In this document: positions 51,651 through 59,199 of the stretch, one piece after another | How the letters are laid out: the number at the start of each line of letters is the position of its first letter | Position numbering within the stretch: position 1 is the stretch's first letter | Assembly (NCBI GenBank): GCA_900540475.1 | Contig: UQGG01000036.1 | Location: 14,296 to 78,295 of the forward strand | Source: an uncultured Robinsoniella sp. | GTDB taxonomy: Bacteria > Bacillota > Clostridia > Lachnospirales > Lachnospiraceae | Direction: 5' to 3' | Length of the DNA: 64,000 nt | Position numbers and translations under genes: made by a program | The notes under the pieces: model-generated | Database searches by the model: none | What the model was told of the DNA's origin: nothing | What the model saw: only the letters and a program-made list of their open reading frames with translations

Positions 51651-53710
51651 GTCATACTTTTTAAGCTGATCACCAGCGTAGAAGTATTGTGCAGTAGTGC
51701 TGACGTGGCGGGAGCCAAAACTCCGGTAACGCCCAGTACAATTAACCCCAGATTAAAACCGATTACACTCCGGTAATTCCAATTGATTCTTTTCATTAAA
51801 CCCATGCTGATCCTTTTAAGTGTCACCAGTTCTGTCAGGTCATCTGCGGAAATAGTAATATCTGCGATCTCTCTTGCAAGCGCAGCCCCTTCACTGACCG
51901 CAATTCCCACATCTGCTGCCGAGAGAGCCGGGGAATCGTTGATTCCATCTCCAATCATTACCACTTTATGTCCATTGGCTTTCACCTTCTGTATAAAATC
52001 TGCTTTATCCTCCGGCAGTACCTCAGAATAATATTCTTCGATTCCAACCGACCTGGCAATGGCATTTGCCGTCCAGTCACTGTCTCCGGTCATCATTACA
52101 ATTCTTTTAAATCCGCAGTTTCTCAAAGCAGAAACAACCTCTTTTGCTTCCTCCCGAAGGGGATCTGCGATACAGATGATTGCCGCCAGCTGTCCAGCAA
52201 TTGCCAGATACAAGTGTGAATATTGATCCGGCCTGCCTTCAAATTTGTCCATTTCCTCTGGAGGTATCAAGCTTTTTTCATCTTCAAAGACAAAATGACT
52301 GCTGCCGATCAGAACCTTTTCTCCATTAATATAAGAAGCGATCCCATGCGCCACAATATATTCCACTTTTGTGTGCATTTCTTCATGGGTCAGATTCCTT
52401 TTCCTGGCTTCCTGTATCACGGCATTTGCCATGGAATGTGGAAAATGCTCTTCCAGACATGCTGCAATTCGCAGCATCTCATTCTGATCCCGTCCGCTAA
52501 ATGTAATAATATCCGCAACTACCGGTTTCGCCTTTGTCAAAGTTCCTGTTTTATCAAAAACAATGGTATCTGCCTCAGCCGCTGCTTCCAGGTATTTCCC
52601 GCCCTTTACCGTTATATGGTGATTGCCTGCTTCTCTCATGGCAGACAGTACCGATACGGGCATTGCCAGCTTTAAGGCACAGGAAAAATCCACCATCAGA
52701 ATGGACAGTGCCTTCTGGACATTCCGGGTAAGCAGATAAGTGAGCAGTGTTCCGCCCAGACTGTATGGAACCAGAACATTTGCCAGATTGGATGCTTTCC
52801 CTTCCACGGAAGATTTCAGTTTCTCGGACTCTTCAATCATAGTCACGATCTTCTCATATCTGGTAGCCCCTGCTGCCTGTCTGACCTGGATTGTGATTTC
52901 TCCTTCTTCCACAACTGTGCCCGCATAGACGGTTGATCCACTTTCTTTTTTCACAGGCATGGACTCTCCGGTCAGGGATGCCTGATTGACCATGGATTCT
53001 CCGGATGCAACCGTACCGTCCAGAGGGATCAGATTCCCCATATGGACGGTCACCAGATCACCTTCCCGGATCTGGGAAATGGGTACCAGCACTTCTGTTT
53101 CCCCCTGTTTTAACCAGACCTTTTCAATATTCAGCGACATACTTCTGGCGAGATCGTCCAGGGATTTTTTTCTTGTCCATTCTTCTAGAATTTCTCCAAT
53201 CCCCAGCAGGAACATTACGGAACCGGCTGTCCCAAAGTCTCTCCTCAACACCGATACTGCTATGGCTGCCGCATCCAGAACTTCCACTTTCAGTTTTCTT
53301 CTCCAGAGGCATTTCACACCTTTTATGATATATTTCACAGACATCACAGCAGTATAGATGACTTTTAACGGCGCCGGCAGAAAAATCTGGGTTACTGCCC
53401 GAATCGCCACTTTATTAATCAGCTTTTCCTGGTATTTCTGGTTCAGTGCCCGTCCGGTATGTTCCGGAACCAATGCCTGCACCTCTTCCCTGTCATACCG
53501 GAAAACGCCCACGGCTTTTATCAGATCCCCGCGCTTCCCCTCATAGCAGATCACTGCATCTGCCGTGCGGTTATATACCTTAGCTTCCTTTACCTGGGGC
53601 AGGGAAGAGAGGTAGTACAGCAACAGGTCTGCTTCCCGCAGCGTCATGATATTCTGCTTTATATGAATACGCATCCTGCCGGTAATTTCATGTTTGATCA
53701 CAAAATTCAT
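51638..53710 (-). CDS. P1B-type heavy-metal-transporting ATPase (CtpC-like)
   Basis: 690 residues. A short HMA-like N-terminal domain (HEITGRMRIHIKQNIMTLREADLLLYYL) lacks the usual CxxC. The pump has the actuator loop TGES, the phosphorylation site DKTGTLT and the hinge GDGINDSPAL. The membrane metal motif is FSCALKLAMP: the proline before Cys is replaced by Ser, which I associate with CtpC-type manganese/zinc exporters rather than copper pumps. Export of Mn, Zn or Fe is therefore most likely. The stop codon lies in a family 2 repeat. It is the last gene behind a Fur-like box. Confidence 0.93.
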   Translation of the reverse strand: MNFVIKHEITGRMRIHIKQNIMTLREADLLLYYLSSLPQVKEAKVYNRTADAVICYEGKRGDLIKAVGVFRYDREEVQALVPEHTGRALNQKYQEKLINKVAIRAVTQIFLPAPLKVIYTAVMSVKYIIKGVKCLWRRKLKVEVLDAAAIAVSVLRRDFGTAGSVMFLLGIGEILEEWTRKKSLDDLARSMSLNIEKVWLKQGETEVLVPISQIREGDLVTVHMGNLIPLDGTVASGESMVNQASLTGESMPVKKESGSTVYAGTVVEEGEITIQVRQAAGATRYEKIVTMIEESEKLKSSVEGKASNLANVLVPYSLGGTLLTYLLTRNVQKALSILMVDFSCALKLAMPVSVLSAMREAGNHHITVKGGKYLEAAAEADTIVFDKTGTLTKAKPVVADIITFSGRDQNEMLRIAACLEEHFPHSMANAVIQEARKRNLTHEEMHTKVEYIVAHGIASYINGEKVLIGSSHFVFEDEKSLIPPEEMDKFEGRPDQYSHLYLAIAGQLAAIICIADPLREEAKEVVSALRNCGFKRIVMMTGDSDWTANAIARSVGIEEYYSEVLPEDKADFIQKVKANGHKVVMIGDGINDSPALSAADVGIAVSEGAALAREIADITISADDLTELVTLKRISMGLMKRINWNYRSVIGFNLGLIVLGVTGVLAPATSALLHNTSTLVISLKSMTNVL

Positions 53711-53740
53711 TATTTATTCCTCATTTCCTGTATATTTCTG

Positions 53741-53782
53741 GAGCGTGTTTGTAAATTGCTTTCTGACAGCGTGCGTTCCAGT
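53741..53782. repeat. Palindromic repeat family 2, short copy
   Basis: GAGCGTGTTTGTAAATTGC, then TTTCTGACAGCGTGCGT. It lies between the DUF6110-like and ATPase genes; only one arm is present. Confidence 0.78.
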
Positions 53783-53828
53783 CTGCCTATAACAAAAGCC
53801 TGCGAAATATTTCACCGCAGGCTTTCGC

Positions 53829-54125
53829 TTATTCACATTCCTGATTTTTTGAACTTTCCTCACTGGGACCATTATCTTCGCATTCACAACAGTCTGCCTC
53901 TTCATCACGAACACGATTGATTTCCTTTGCCTCTGCCAGAATATCTTCTGCATTTTCCTGTACCTTTGTGGTAGTTTTCATGACGCAGTCTTTGGCTCTC
54001 AGAACTGCCGCCGTACAATTTGTATAGACTTTTCTGGCATCTTTACTTGCCAATACCTTAACTCCGGCTGTCCCAAAAAGTACACCGCCTGCAAATGTTG
54101 CAATTTTTTTCCAGTTTACATCCAT
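53829..54125 (-). CDS. DUF6110-like small membrane-associated protein
   Basis: 98 residues. An N-terminal hydrophobic segment FAGGVLFGTAGVKVLASKDA is followed by a helical stretch (TNCTAAVLRAKDCVMKTTTKVQENAEDILAEAKEIN) and a short tail rich in Cys, Glu and Asp (DEEADCCECED). I recognise this as the family called DUF6110, which regularly accompanies CtpC-like ATPases in Clostridia. The acidic, cysteine-rich tail could bind metal, by inference. Its site AGGAG is spaced for ATG 54125. It lies between a 26-codon gene and the ATPase. Confidence 0.85.
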   Translation of the reverse strand: MDVNWKKIATFAGGVLFGTAGVKVLASKDARKVYTNCTAAVLRAKDCVMKTTTKVQENAEDILAEAKEINRVRDEEADCCECEDNGPSEESSKNQECE

Positions 54126-54145
54126 TTCACATCATCTCCTAAATT

Positions 54146-54226
54146 TTATTTGTGCTTATGACCTGTGTAAAAAACCATGATCAAACAGAAAACCATGGCT
54201 CCTGCCCAAAACTTGTGTTGTTTCAT
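54146..54226 (-). CDS. 26-residue hydrophobic peptide in the metal ATPase operon
   Basis: A short frame from ATG 54226 to TAA 54146 encodes MKQHKFWAGAMVF, a hydrophobic stretch, then YTGHKHK. GGTGAG lies four bases before the ATG, and an in-frame ATG at 54238 has no site. One membrane helix with a His/Lys-rich end (HKHK) would fit a small membrane protein. Tiny proteins with a similar pattern accompany DUF6110 and P-type ATPase genes in related bacteria, as far as I remember. It lies downstream of the promoter at 54354-54327 and 21 bases before the DUF6110-like gene. Confidence 0.6.
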   Translation of the reverse strand: MKQHKFWAGAMVFCLIMVFYTGHKHK

Positions 54227-54326
54227 TCTGCTCACCATTTTGAAGCATGTTTAAAATAACCTGCATCAGGAAGCAGTTCCGGTTTGACGCAGTCATTTTA
54301 ACAGGCTCTTATCCTTTTTATTTGTT

Positions 54327-54354
54327 ATTTTACCAGTCTTTAAGTTGAAGTCAA
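54327..54354 (-). promoter_or_regulatory. Sigma-A promoter of the metal ATPase operon
   Basis: On the minus strand TTGACT (54354-54349), a 16-base spacer and TAAAAT (54332-54327) preceded by TGG, an extended -10. Transcription would start near 54320. Confidence 0.78.
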
Positions 54355-54366
54355 CACTTTCTGTTT

Positions 54367-54389
54367 TTATTGATAAACCTTATCAATAA
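54367..54389. promoter_or_regulatory. Fur-family-like operator upstream of the metal ATPase operon
   Basis: A perfect inverted repeat of TTATTGATAA with its complement around three bases. The core TGATAA-N3-TTATCA fits the 7-1-7 Fur box TGATAATnATTATCA except at the innermost pair. It lies 12 bases upstream of the -35 box. Confidence 0.7.
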
Positions 54390-54413
54390 TGGTAAAAATT
54401 GGTATTATATTGT

Positions 54414-54456
54414 CAAAAAATGCCGCCCGGAACTCATCATCCAGACGGCATTTCCA
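54414..54456 (-). terminator. Terminator of the large sugar operon
   Basis: On the minus strand AAATGCCGTCTGGA and TCCGGGCGGCATTT form a long stem, followed by TTTTGAC. It lies about 80 bases past the acetyltransferase stop at 54538. Confidence 0.85.
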
Positions 54457-54537
54457 TATTCACGAATCCTGTTTCAACTTTACCTGCCCCAACTTTGCAC
54501 CAGACTTTAAGTACTATGAAGCAGCAAACGACTTCCG

Positions 54538-55122
54538 TCAGCCTCTGTACTTGTCATCGTCTGCAGGTGTTATTTCCCGTATCACCCGGCAGGGATTTCC
54601 TCCCGCCAGCACATGCGCCGGGATATCTTTTGTTACAACACTTCCGGCAGCGATTACACTTCCTTCCCCGATCGTAACCCCTCCCATAATGCACACATGC
54701 CCGCCTATCCAGACATGATCTTCTATTTTTACAGGCCAGGCATACTCCAGCCCGTTTGCCCGCAGCTGTGCATCAAAAGGGTGACCTGCAGCATAAATGC
54801 CGCAATTAGGCGCAATCATTACATGGTCTCCGATTTCCACTTTGGCACCGTCCAGTATGATAAGATTATAATTTGCCAGGAAATGATCCCCGATCTCGAC
54901 ATTGAATCCCATATCACACCGGAAAGGCTGTTCGATTACAAAGTCTTTCCCGATTTTCTTTACAATTTTCGGAATCAATGCTTCCCTTGCCTGAATATCA
55001 CCGTGGGGAATCTGATTATATTCATAACAGAGGTTCTGGCATTTTACCCGGTTGGCGGTTACTTCTTCATCATACTGAGCATCGTATAAAATACCTGCTG
55101 CCGCTTTTTCTCTTTCTGTCAT
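54538..55122 (-). CDS. Sugar O-acetyltransferase (maltose/galactoside acetyltransferase type)
   Basis: About 194 residues from ATG 55122 (MTEREKAAAGILYD), with GGGAGG upstream. The N-terminal mac domain (EREKAAAGILYDAQYDEEVTANRVKCQNLCYEYNQ) and a left-handed beta-helix of hexapeptide repeats (FRCDMGFNVEIGDHFLANYNLIILDGAKVEIGDHVMIAPN) are clear. The catalytic His is in IYAAGHPFDAQ, and the acetyl-CoA part is HVWIGGHVCIMGGVTIGEGSVIAAGSVVTKDIP. It acetylates sugars, often to detoxify unusable ones. It ends the operon led by the sugar-binding protein. Confidence 0.95.
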   Translation of the reverse strand: MTEREKAAAGILYDAQYDEEVTANRVKCQNLCYEYNQIPHGDIQAREALIPKIVKKIGKDFVIEQPFRCDMGFNVEIGDHFLANYNLIILDGAKVEIGDHVMIAPNCGIYAAGHPFDAQLRANGLEYAWPVKIEDHVWIGGHVCIMGGVTIGEGSVIAAGSVVTKDIPAHVLAGGNPCRVIREITPADDDKYRG

Positions 55123-55146
55123 ACATTCCTCCCAGAGCATGTTTTT

Positions 55147-55884
55147 TTATCTGATTATTTCCTCCAGCGTTTCCAGCGCACACCGCACCATATGATCCCC
55201 CAGTTCCTTACTGGTTTCCACGGAATTCAGTGCGAACCACTCCGTATTTTCTTTGGTCTTTTCCAGATCCACGTGATCCGGATATAAGGCGTACATCAGA
55301 CTGGATTCATATTTGCCGGCATGATCAAATCCTCCGCACTTCTTCTGCGCCTCGGCACTCAGAAGAGGAATGACTTTAATATAGGAAAATGGATCATCCC
55401 CGGAACCAAGAGCCTCATAATATCCGGCATAGTCGTTGCTTCCCCACCAGCCTTTTCCCCTGGTCTCCTCCATATATTCCATAATGACTTTTTTCGCGGC
55501 TTTATGGCATGCCAGAGTCATAGGCATCAGCCCTGCTTCTTCCGTCTGATGGTGTGCCACACAATAAATATTTTTAACGCCGCCCCAGATCATTGATTTT
55601 AAAATACAATAAATGTAGTTCTCATAGACATCCACGTCTACATGAATCGTTCCGCTTTCGGGACCGGCTACTGCCCAGCTTGCCACCCCATACCAGATTG
55701 GCGGGCATACCACAATCTCCTTCTTCTTTTCCAGTTCCCGCATCACACCATTGATTACCATAGTATCGGTACCGTTGCTGGCATGTAAACCATGGTACTC
55801 GATGGTACCGATTGGGATGATAAACGGCACCTTTCTTTCTTTTGCATCCTGAAGTTCCTGAAACATTAAATCAACCATTTGCAT
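55147..55884 (-). CDS. Creatininase-family amidohydrolase
   Basis: 245 residues, the family length. The metal-binding start PIGTIEYHGLHASNGTD gives Glu29, His31 and Asp40, with exactly the spacing of Pseudomonas creatininase (Glu34, His36, Asp45). The next histidine segment, usually NGHGGN, reads VAHHQTEEAG here. The family hydrolyses cyclic or formyl amides (creatinine, FAPy, mycofactocin precursor). AAGGAG precedes the start. It lies after a creatinase-like M24 gene, so both halves of a creatinine-like pathway seem present in a sugar operon. Whether the substrate is creatinine is unknown. Confidence 0.87.
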   Translation of the reverse strand: MQMVDLMFQELQDAKERKVPFIIPIGTIEYHGLHASNGTDTMVINGVMRELEKKKEIVVCPPIWYGVASWAVAGPESGTIHVDVDVYENYIYCILKSMIWGGVKNIYCVAHHQTEEAGLMPMTLACHKAAKKVIMEYMEETRGKGWWGSNDYAGYYEALGSGDDPFSYIKVIPLLSAEAQKKCGGFDHAGKYESSLMYALYPDHVDLEKTKENTEWFALNSVETSKELGDHMVRCALETLEEIIR

Positions 55885-55991
55885 AGTATTATCACTCCTT
55901 CTATATCGCCTCCGGCAATTGATTTTGCCTGCCTGTGAAACATTTGGTTATATGCCGGGAGTTATATGATTCTCAACTGGTTACTATACTG

Positions 55992-56151
55992 GAGCGTGTT
56001 TAAAAATTCATTCCCGCCATCTGCACGCCCCACTTTGCGGTATATTTGCCCCGAATTCAGGTTACGTAGCCCGCTACGCGCCCTTCATCCGGGACAAATC
56101 TCCCACAAAGTGTGACGCACAGCTGCCAGAAAGCAATTATCAAACACGCTC
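55992..56151. repeat. Palindromic repeat family 2, full copy
   Basis: 160 bases forming one imperfect hairpin. The ends GAGCGTGTTT (55992-56001) and AAACACGCTC (56142-56151) are perfectly complementary. Inside, the arms keep matching in blocks (CCCACTTTGCGG against CCACAAAGTG; ATTTGCCCCG against CGGGACAAAT), and the tip is GTTACGTAGC/GCTACGCG. The right end supplies the last codons and the stop (GAG CGT GTT TGA) of the M24 gene. Confidence 0.88.
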
Positions 56152-57321
56152 TAGTTCATACAGCTTTCCAATCTCCGGTGACAGAATATCACAGCCATTT
56201 TCCGTAACGGCAATACCCTTTTCCCAGCGCACCCCGAAAGTATCTGTGGAGATAAAGGTATCCGCCTGGAAGGTCATATTCGGCTGCAATGCGTAGTCTG
56301 ATATAGTCTCTACCCACGGTGCCTCTACCTCTATCATCCCGGTACCATGCAGCGGACCATATACAAAGTTATCTTTATAACCGTTATCTGCATAATACTG
56401 ATAAAAATTCTTGGCAATATCGGATGCTGTCACACCTGCTTTTACTTGCTGAATGGTCCATCTATGGGCTTCTAATCCAAACATCACCACTTCTTTTCTG
56501 CGGCCTTCTAATTTCCCAAGGACAATGGGGTAACCGATTGCAGCAGAATATCCGTCAATCTTTGCCGATAAATTCAGCTGTACGATATCTCCTTTTTCAA
56601 ACTGCCGGTAAGAGGAACGTGAAATTGCATGGCGGGTGGATGCTTCTGAGAATACATACATGGGCAGCCCTTCGTACTCCGCTCCATGTTCATATACGAC
56701 ACGCTGAGCTACTCCCACCATCTGCAGTTCGGTCATACCGGGCTTGATTTCCTTAATTACCTGCTGCGTTGCCAGTTCTGCGATCCGATAACCTTCCCGC
56801 AGGCAGTTTATCTCATTTATGGACTTGATAGAACGCAGCTCTACCATGATATGATCTGCCCGCACAATCTCCGCCTCGGGAAATGCTGTTTTGATTCCTT
56901 CCATTATAATAACAGAAGTGTCCAGATAGCTTGCCACACCGATACGCAGTTTCTTTCCGGTAATCTTTAGAGCCGCAAATACATCCTGGTAAGTATCCGC
57001 CTGCAGTTCCGGATATGCCGGGTCTGCACCTTCCCGGTATTCTTTTAATACAAAAATCTTGTCAATTCTAGAACGGTCTGCGGCAAAATGACGGCTCTCC
57101 GGTCCTACCATCAGTGCGGCATCCCCGTCAGGGGTTATCGCTACGCCGCAGCGCTCAAACAGCGGCCAGAAGCCTGAAAAATATCTTCCGTTAGCATAGT
57201 CAGCCTCATTAGAATTCACAATCAGTACATCCAGTCCCTCTCTGCTGATAATCTTTCCTGCTTTTAGTGCTCTTTCTTTGTATTCCTGATTGGGAATACA
57301 GATTGCTCCATGTCTGTTCAT
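56140..57321 (-). CDS. M24-family (pita-bread) creatinase-like protein without the dinuclear metal site
   Basis: 393 residues. The N-terminal creatinase domain (about 1-165) and the C-terminal pita-bread domain (about 170-390) are complete. In metallo-aminopeptidases of this family two Asp ligands occur in IDLGA and GYCSD; here they are Asn250 (QLNLSAK) and Ala261 (GYSAAIG), so a two-metal centre cannot form. His231 (STRHAIS) and His325 (LHGTG) remain, as in creatinase, which is a metal-free member acting on creatine with a catalytic His. AAATGGAGG precedes the start. The downstream creatininase-family gene strengthens the creatinase reading; a prolidase is unlikely. Confidence 0.85.
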   Translation of the reverse strand: MNRHGAICIPNQEYKERALKAGKIISREGLDVLIVNSNEADYANGRYFSGFWPLFERCGVAITPDGDAALMVGPESRHFAADRSRIDKIFVLKEYREGADPAYPELQADTYQDVFAALKITGKKLRIGVASYLDTSVIIMEGIKTAFPEAEIVRADHIMVELRSIKSINEINCLREGYRIAELATQQVIKEIKPGMTELQMVGVAQRVVYEHGAEYEGLPMYVFSEASTRHAISRSSYRQFEKGDIVQLNLSAKIDGYSAAIGYPIVLGKLEGRRKEVVMFGLEAHRWTIQQVKAGVTASDIAKNFYQYYADNGYKDNFVYGPLHGTGMIEVEAPWVETISDYALQPNMTFQADTFISTDTFGVRWEKGIAVTENGCDILSPEIGKLYELERV

Positions 57322-57463
57322 TTTATATCCTCCATTTTCTGTATTATATTTATTTCTTTCTTATCTTTTATGTATCAATATAGTTTCTCAATCATTATAG
57401 TTTCTGAATCAATATATTTTATTTATACTTCTATATGTTTTGTTTCGTTTCCTATAATATCTT
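57322..57463 (-). other. AT-rich spacer with short direct repeats
   Basis: On the minus strand two copies of an approximately 16-base word occur in a row (TGATTCAGAAACTATAA and TGATTGAGAAACTATAT). No clear promoter pair is seen. It could hold an internal promoter or a regulator site for the creatinase-like gene. Confidence 0.5.
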
Positions 57464-57826
57464 TTAATCACAGCAATATCCCGGTGTGGTATAAAAACTC
57501 ACCTGCCGCGGTTCTGCCCTTCCGTACTGTGCCACTATAGGTACATCGCTTTCCAGCAGGATGGCATACTGCTGGTCAAAACGGGCGGTATGCGTTCCAA
57601 AATCCTTTGATTCATTTGTCCGGAGACACCGTACTCTCTGAGCCTCTACCGTTACCTGAATGTCCTTTACCGGAGGGCTGTCCGTGTATAACAGCGTAAT
57701 TGCAATGTGGGCATCCGTCTGCCCGGTATTCGTTATAATGATCGATTCATGTCCCGGAATCGTGTTTAACCCCTCTGGCGGAAGCTCTGCATCCGGGAAG
57801 ACCCAGACCTTTTTTCCATAATTCAT
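57464..57826 (-). CDS. ASRT-family (sensory rhodopsin transducer-like) small-molecule-binding protein
   Basis: 120 residues making one beta-sandwich domain: KVWVFPDAELPPEG, GHESIIITNTGQTDAHIAITLLYTDSPP, VEAQRVRCLRTNE and ESDVPIVAQYGRAEPRQVSFYTTPGY. These are the marks of the Anabaena sensory rhodopsin transducer family. Most members in non-photosynthetic bacteria lie in carbohydrate operons and are thought to bind small ligands, possibly sugars; no rhodopsin is present here. It overlaps the mutarotase stop by four bases (ATGA), so the two are translationally coupled. Confidence 0.88.
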   Translation of the reverse strand: MNYGKKVWVFPDAELPPEGLNTIPGHESIIITNTGQTDAHIAITLLYTDSPPVKDIQVTVEAQRVRCLRTNESKDFGTHTARFDQQYAILLESDVPIVAQYGRAEPRQVSFYTTPGYCCD

Positions 57827-58161
57827 TTCCCACTCTCCTTTCCCAGATAAAATATCTGTTTCATATCATGATAAAATTCACTGTCAGCAGAGAATGCGCA
57901 TTTTTCAAAACAGGGCCTGGTATAGGTCCACCACTTCTGTGTCATTTCATCTGCTTCCATTAACGCCATATCTTTTTCATAATCACAGCCCGTATATTCA
58001 AAATAGGAAAACACCAGATCATCCTGAATAAAGATGGAATAATTCTCTATCTTACACGCCCGGATTACCTGGATGACTTCTTTCCAGACATTTGCGTGCA
58101 GTGACTGGTACTCCGTGATTTTATCTCTTTTCAACCGTCCAATTTGTCCAAATATCTTCAT
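57823..58161 (-). CDS. rhaM: L-rhamnose mutarotase family protein
   Basis: 112 residues, the family length. The conserved block EYQSLHANVWKEVIQVIRACKIENYSIF contains the catalytic His, and the C-terminal region has the KWWTYTRPCFEKC pattern (usually WW followed by a PCQ-type turn). The family interconverts anomers of L-rhamnose or related 6-deoxy sugars. No rhamnose isomerase or kinase is encoded here, so the real substrate may be another deoxy or branched sugar. GGGG precedes the start. Confidence 0.9.
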   Translation of the reverse strand: MKIFGQIGRLKRDKITEYQSLHANVWKEVIQVIRACKIENYSIFIQDDLVFSYFEYTGCDYEKDMALMEADEMTQKWWTYTRPCFEKCAFSADSEFYHDMKQIFYLGKESGK

Positions 58162-58172
58162 TTTATATCCCC

Positions 58173-58215
58173 ACTAGTGCCTCACGGCGTATTTGCGCCG
58201 GGCAGCACTTCTAGT
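58173..58215 (-). other. Intercistronic stem-loop between permease and mutarotase genes
   Basis: ACTAGTGC and GCACTTCTAGT form outer arms and GGCG/CGCC an inner stem. There is no T-run, so it probably stabilises or separates transcripts rather than terminating them. Confidence 0.6.
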
Positions 58216-58233
58216 CCATAAAGTTTAAGCGCA

Positions 58234-59199
58234 CTATTCCTTTTTCGAGAAAGAGTCAATCAGTACTACAACAACCAGGATGATTCCTTTTACTACCCAC
58301 TGCCAATATGTATTGATCCCCATGAGAACCATAATGTTAGAAATAACCTGTAAGAACAGGGCACCGATCACAATGCCGAAGACTCTTCCCCGCCCTCCGG
58401 TAAGTGAAGTTCCGCCCAGCACACAAATCGTCATAACATCAAACAGCAGGTTATCCCCCAGTGTAACATTGCCCGACAGGGTCTTGGATGTCAACCCCAG
58501 TGCTCCGATTGTTGTCAATATTGCGCACATAACAAATGCCAGAATCGCAATAAAGTTTACGTTTAACCCGCTAAGTCTGGATGCTTCCTTGTTGCCGCCC
58601 ACTGCGAAGAAGCTCCGCCCCACAGCGGTATTGGTGGTAAATACATATAAAATGACTGCAACCACAACCATAAGAATGACTGCATAGGGTACAATTCCCA
58701 GTTTCCCCAGTGCCATCTGACCAAATTCTTCAGACAATCCGGATATGGGCAGCCCGTCGGAATAGATATAATTGATTCCTTTTAACATATTCATAATAAC
58801 CAGAGTGGCAATAAACGAAGGCATTTTCCCGTATACAACCAGGCACCCGTTAACAATGCCTATCACCACGGCTATGAGAATGACCAGCAAAAATGAAAGC
58901 CAGATCGGAAGTCCCATATTCACCGTAAATCCGGCAAAGAATATGGATACCATACCAATGGTAGATGAAATGGACATATCCATTTCACCGATCAATATTA
59001 CAAAGAACTCTCCCATGGCTATAATAGCTACAAAGGATGCCTGACGAAGCACATTCATGATATTTGTCGTGGTACGAAAATCACTGTTTAAACAGCACAG
59101 GGCAAACAGTGCAACAAATAAAAATGCAATCATCCAGTCATTCAGCAGTGTTTTCATTCCTTTGGTATATCTCTTTGATTTAACTTTATAATCATTCAT
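58234..59199 (-). CDS. Rbs-type ABC transporter permease
   Basis: 321 residues with about nine membrane helices and the RbsC blocks MGEFFVILIGEMDMSISSTIGMV, GRSFFAVGGNKEASRLSGLNVNF and DVMTICVLGGTSLTGGRGRVFGIVIGAL. It overlaps the ATPase gene by eight bases, with GGAGTG as the binding site. Only one permease is present, so the channel should be a homodimer. Confidence 0.94.
   Translation of the reverse strand: MNDYKVKSKRYTKGMKTLLNDWMIAFLFVALFALCCLNSDFRTTTNIMNVLRQASFVAIIAMGEFFVILIGEMDMSISSTIGMVSIFFAGFTVNMGLPIWLSFLLVILIAVVIGIVNGCLVVYGKMPSFIATLVIMNMLKGINYIYSDGLPISGLSEEFGQMALGKLGIVPYAVILMVVVAVILYVFTTNTAVGRSFFAVGGNKEASRLSGLNVNFIAILAFVMCAILTTIGALGLTSKTLSGNVTLGDNLLFDVMTICVLGGTSLTGGRGRVFGIVIGALFLQVISNIMVLMGINTYWQWVVKGIILVVVVLIDSFSKKE

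Noticed and set aside
55992..56151. A riboswitch or T-box leader
   Set aside because: The structure is a simple long hairpin that also occurs in other, unrelated gaps and overlaps a gene end rather than a leader.
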